Of a DNA stretch of 64,000 bases, positions 61,131 to 64,000 are shown piece after piece. The first letter of the stretch is position 1. Each line of letters opens with the position of its first letter. Below the pieces are notes generated by a model that searched no databases, was not told the origin of the DNA, and saw only the letters and a program-made list of their open reading frames with translations. The stretch is from the NCBI GenBank assembly GCA_963580285.1, contig OY757020.1:103667497-103731496 (forward strand), written 5' to 3'. The position numbers were made by a program, and so were the translations under genes. This stretch comes from Lucinisca nassula. Taxonomy: Eukaryota > Mollusca > Bivalvia > Lucinida > Lucinidae.

Positions 61131-61494
61131 AAAATGAGTTCCTTTAAGAGCAATGAAACCATTCATAAGAAAGAAGATGGGCCATACTACGTAGTTTCGG
61201 CTAATAAAGCCTCATCAGTGACCCTGTAATGAACCGGCGAAGAAAGCCAGAGGAAACATACTGCAATTTTGCGAATTTCGAATAGGCAGTCGATTCAAAG
61301 ACTGATATAAATCAAAATGGGGTCCAAATAATTAAAAACCTGTCTAGAATGAGTCTAAATCAATAATTTATTCCTGATTTCTCAGAATATTCACGATGAT
61401 CTCAAAGGACCAAAAGTAAAATATAAACTGCACTATGGTTGATGTACGGGGAGACGTTTTACGGCCGCCACACGGCACAACACCAGCTGCAGTG
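61131..61494 (-). mobile_element. Hammerhead repeat (retrozyme-like), copy d, in hAT-1 coding sequence
   Basis: Inverse orientation to the dimer at 47751. It shares TTTTACGGCCGCCACAC, CACCAGCTGCAGTG, AAGGACCAAAAGTAAAATATAAACTGC and the ribozyme, but its middle is longer and different (61225-61375), so it is a divergent subtype. The flanks join GGAGCAGG to AAGTCTGGCTGG, parts of the hAT-1 gene. Confidence 0.75.
61179..61224 (-). ncRNA. Hammerhead ribozyme, type I, intact core
   Basis: Sense order: GGGTCA, CTGATGAG, helix II GCT/AGC with a TTATT loop, CGAAAC, TACGTA, GTA, TGGCCC. Helix I pairs GGGTCA with TGGCCC (one G-U). Cleavage is expected after the A of GTA, between 61185 and 61184 on the minus strand. 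The core is complete; helix II and III differ from copy a by compensating changes (GGCC/GGCC to GCT/AGC, TAGCTA to TACGTA). Confidence 0.9.
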
Positions 61495-63005
61495 AAGTCT
61501 GGCTGGAATCTCGATTGCTTGCTGCGTTCCTTGTACTGGATATTTGTCAATTCACCTGCACGTCGTGAAGATTTCTCGAATGTTAAATCTGGAACTGTTG
61601 AAGGAAAAAATATGTTCCCACTGAAGTTCTGTGGCACGAGATGGTTGGAAGATATGTCCGTCGCAGAAAGAGCAATCTTGATCTGGCCTGATGTTTGTAA
61701 ATACTTATCTGATGTACAGAAACTCCCAAAAAGTAAGCAGCCAACATGCCAGTCTTATCGCAACCTTCTGGACTTCAAACAGGATCCACTTGTTGTGGCC
61801 AAACTTCACTTTTTCATTTCAATAGCAAAGATGCTAACCGAGTTCCTGAAAGTATTCCAGACAGAAAAACCAATGGTGCCTTTTCTCAGTCAAGAGCTTG
61901 AGTCTGTTATTAGGAGCCTCCTGTCAAGGTTTGTCAAACCAACTGTTATAAGTTCGGTAACAAGTGCATCAGGGTTGGCTAAGGTAGACGTCAGCAACAA
62001 AGACCATCTAGTAGCACCTGATAAAGTTGACATTGGCTTTGCCAGCAAGATAGTAGTTGATGATGCAAAAAAGTCATCTTCTGTCAGCCAGCTACAAAGG
62101 TATGAGTTTTATCAAGAATGCATCACATTCTTGTCGAAGACAGTTGAAAAGCTAAACGAAAGAAGCCCGTTGAAATACTCATTAGTTAGAGCTCTGCAAA
62201 GTCATGACCCTAGATTTGTTGCTTTACATACAGAGAAAGCTACAGAGAAGTTCCAGGTATTGCTACAGAAGCTGCTAGATTGTAAGTGGCTAACATCTGA
62301 CATGTGTGACAATATTCTTCAGCAATTCAAAAGGTGGATACAAGATATGGACAACACTACAAAGGAGAACTTCGAAAGCTACAGCATGAAAAATGAAAGA
62401 TTAGACAAATTGTACATCACATATTTTTCCAACAGAGAAGAATATAAAGATCTATTTGAAATGGTGAAAATGATGTTAATACTATCACATGGTCAGTCAG
62501 CTGTTGAAAGGGGCTTTTCAATAAATAAGGACATGCTTACACCTAACCTAGCAAAAGAGAGCTTAGTTTCATACATAACAGTGTATGATGGGGCAAAAAG
62601 AGAAATTGACAGAAAAAACTCAGAAGCAGCTGCTGAAACCAAAACTGAAGCAAACAAGTTGGATGTTTCAAAAGTGACAGTGACCAAAAAAATGTTATCT
62701 GTCTGTAGAGCAGCTAGGTCCAGGTATCAGCAGTATCTTGATGATGCAAAGAAACTTGGAAGCTCTGGAGAAGGAAAATGAAAGAAAGACCGAAATTGAA
62801 AAAGAGTTGTCCAATCTCAGAAAAAAACAAGAGAAAACTTGAGTCATCTATAGTAACTATGCAAAAAGATGCAGATGACATTGCTCTGGAGGCTGAAAAG
62901 AAAAGGAAAATTGAATTACTTTCCAAGTCAAATGCTTTCCGGGCAAAGGCAACAGATATGAAAAAGGATCTTACTGTGCTAGATGCCAAGATATCATCAC
63001 TGTAA

Positions 63006-63931
63006 GAAAAACTGAACACTTCCTAAATCCTTTGGATTGCTGTCTTGTTGAATGGCAACCTGTGCTTGTAAATATGAAATATTTCAGTGCTTAATAGCTG
63101 TTTTATACAGAATCCTTATCCTATAGCTTCATTGCCTTTGTTATAGTTCTAGTTAATTCAATGTTCAATCTAACCATGTGTATTATAGCAAGTTGTTTAA
63201 CTTGTACATCTCTGTTAACATTTTGTGAACATTTAGTGGTTTTTATGCTGTTGTGCTGGATATGGGGCTGATCAGCTTGCTTGTATATAATGGTATGCAA
63301 TACTGTCACTTAATTATGCAGGGCTTATTTTATGTGCGATATATAAAATCGAACATAATATTGTCTACTGTACAATACCTTAATGACATGCTTTTGCTAC
63401 CAAGGTGTTTTGCATGGTATGTATCCTATAGATGTTACTCTTTAATTGGTAATCAGAATGACAATTCCATTTTAATGTTATTTAGTAAAGCTATGTTAAG
63501 AAAACCAGTTCGATTTGGCTAATATGTTCAGGTTTCCAAAAGTAATTGCTTTATTGTCGATTGATCATAACATAAAAACATTTGTTTGTTTGAAACAGTA
63601 TATTTGATTACTTTCACTTAATGCATGATAATTCATGTCATTTTGCTTACCAATGTGTATTGTATAATTACCAGCTCCATATCCAGTTGATTTGGAATAA
63701 ACAAACAAAATATTAAACAATATAAATGTTTTCAAAAAAAGGAGGTAAGGGTTGGCTGTAGGGGTGGTGGAGGCCAACATTCTATTTTTCATTTTAAGAT
63801 TGAACCGCTAAATGTGCACATTTTAAAATAACAAAACTTTGTATCGTGCCAAACCAAAATGTCACGGAAAAATGCTTTCATGTCAGGGAAATGTAAGGGA
63901 ATTTTGTCTGAAAAAAATTGCATGAACCATG
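63006..63931. other. hAT-1 3' region, no gene
   Basis: AT-rich 3' untranslated and subterminal sequence. Short frames here have no motifs. The element appears to end at 63931; the last 69 bases of the window are outside it. Confidence 0.5.
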
Positions 63932-64000
63932 GAGATGTACCCAAACCGGAAGTTGTCGAAATTTACGATGCCATGGGTTATCGCGACCAGTGATTTTTCT

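Larger units (their letters stand above)
61011..63005 (+). pseudogene. hAT-1 transposase-like protein, C-terminal part
   Basis: Resumes after hAT-2 at 61011 (KLLEGRRQVDPNIPDLLNIG, then SCGLHVVHGAFRYG), is cut by the hammerhead repeat, and resumes at about 61495: SGWNLDCLLRSLYWIFVNSP, FPLKFCGTRWLED (R-W motif), AERAILIWPDV. The C-terminal region LILSHGQSAVERGFSINKDM corresponds to the hAT dimerisation end. The apparent start at 61435 (MVDVRGDVLRPPH) is repeat DNA. Near the end, one extra base at about 62756 and another near 62840 move the coding text through three frames (LEALEKENERKTEIEKEL, then ESSIVTMQKDADDIALEAEK, stop at 63005). The last part is Lys/Glu-rich and probably coiled coil. Dead. 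Confidence 0.72.
51301..63931 (+). mobile_element. hAT-like element hAT-1, containing other elements
   Basis: The left end CAGGGTTCATACG is followed by repeats of GTCAGGGAA (51316-51415). The right end, read inversely, is CATGGTTCATGCA, with GTCAGGGAAA and AAGGGAATTTTG near 63880-63905. These look like hAT-type ends with subterminal repeats. I do not see a convincing 8-bp target duplication (only gagat is shared), so the borders are provisional. It carries a plus-strand transposase-like gene in two main parts, 51841-52748 and 61011-63005. It is interrupted by hAT-2 (52749-61010) and by a hammerhead repeat (61131-61494). Confidence 0.6.

Overview
The window is eukaryotic, AT-rich and made almost entirely of mobile elements and satellite-like repeats. 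The mix (I-type LINEs with RNase H, Penelope-like reverse transcriptases, tRNA-derived SINEs, hAT and mariner transposons, short-unit arrays bounded by inverted repeats, hammerhead-bearing repeats) suggests a marine invertebrate, most likely a bivalve mollusc. That is inference from repeat content; I found no certain host gene and no prokaryotic-style operon. Most coding sequence is broken by stops, frameshifts or insertions.

Layout. 1-4.2 kb: 5' part of a minus-strand I-type LINE (copy 1), with an intact gag-like ORF1 and an endonuclease/RT ORF2 broken in this window by a single stop. 4.2-13 kb: MITEs, SINEs, a RecQ-like helicase fragment, a second kind of LINE fragment, and the first of many 3' ends of a Penelope-like element (PLE). 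13-24 kb: PLE 3' ends, broken PHD-finger and other transposon-protein fragments, and a 3.5-kb satellite-bearing element (17.9-21.4 kb). 24.4-37.4 kb: a nest at least five levels deep: element F contains element G, which contains LINE copy 2, which contains element A, which contains element B. A PLE 3' end and a 1.15-kb foldback transposon also sit in LINE copy 2. 37.8-43.1 kb: a PLE copy interrupted by two other PLE copies, one in each orientation. 43.1-48.8 kb: an unidentified coding sequence split by a mariner and a SINE, a Ulp1-like protease fragment, and 253-260-bp repeats carrying hammerhead ribozymes. 51.3-63.9 kb: a hAT-like element (hAT-1) with a second, intron-containing hAT (hAT-2) in its coding region; an intron of hAT-2 holds a PLE, which holds LINE copy 3.

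How the parts relate. The LINE can supply endonuclease, RT and RNase H. Three SINE types end in a CGTTAAAC-containing tail shared with the LINE 3' end, so they probably use its machinery. PLE and LINE copies interrupt each other, so both were active over overlapping periods. The most notable small system is a set of four hammerhead sequences: two 260 bp apart in a tandem dimer (one with an intact core), one with an intact core inside hAT-1, and one decayed. They look like an animal retrozyme family, that is, repeats expected to yield small self-cleaved, possibly circular RNAs. Coordinates of repeat edges were read by eye; those without a target-site duplication may be off by some tens of bases.
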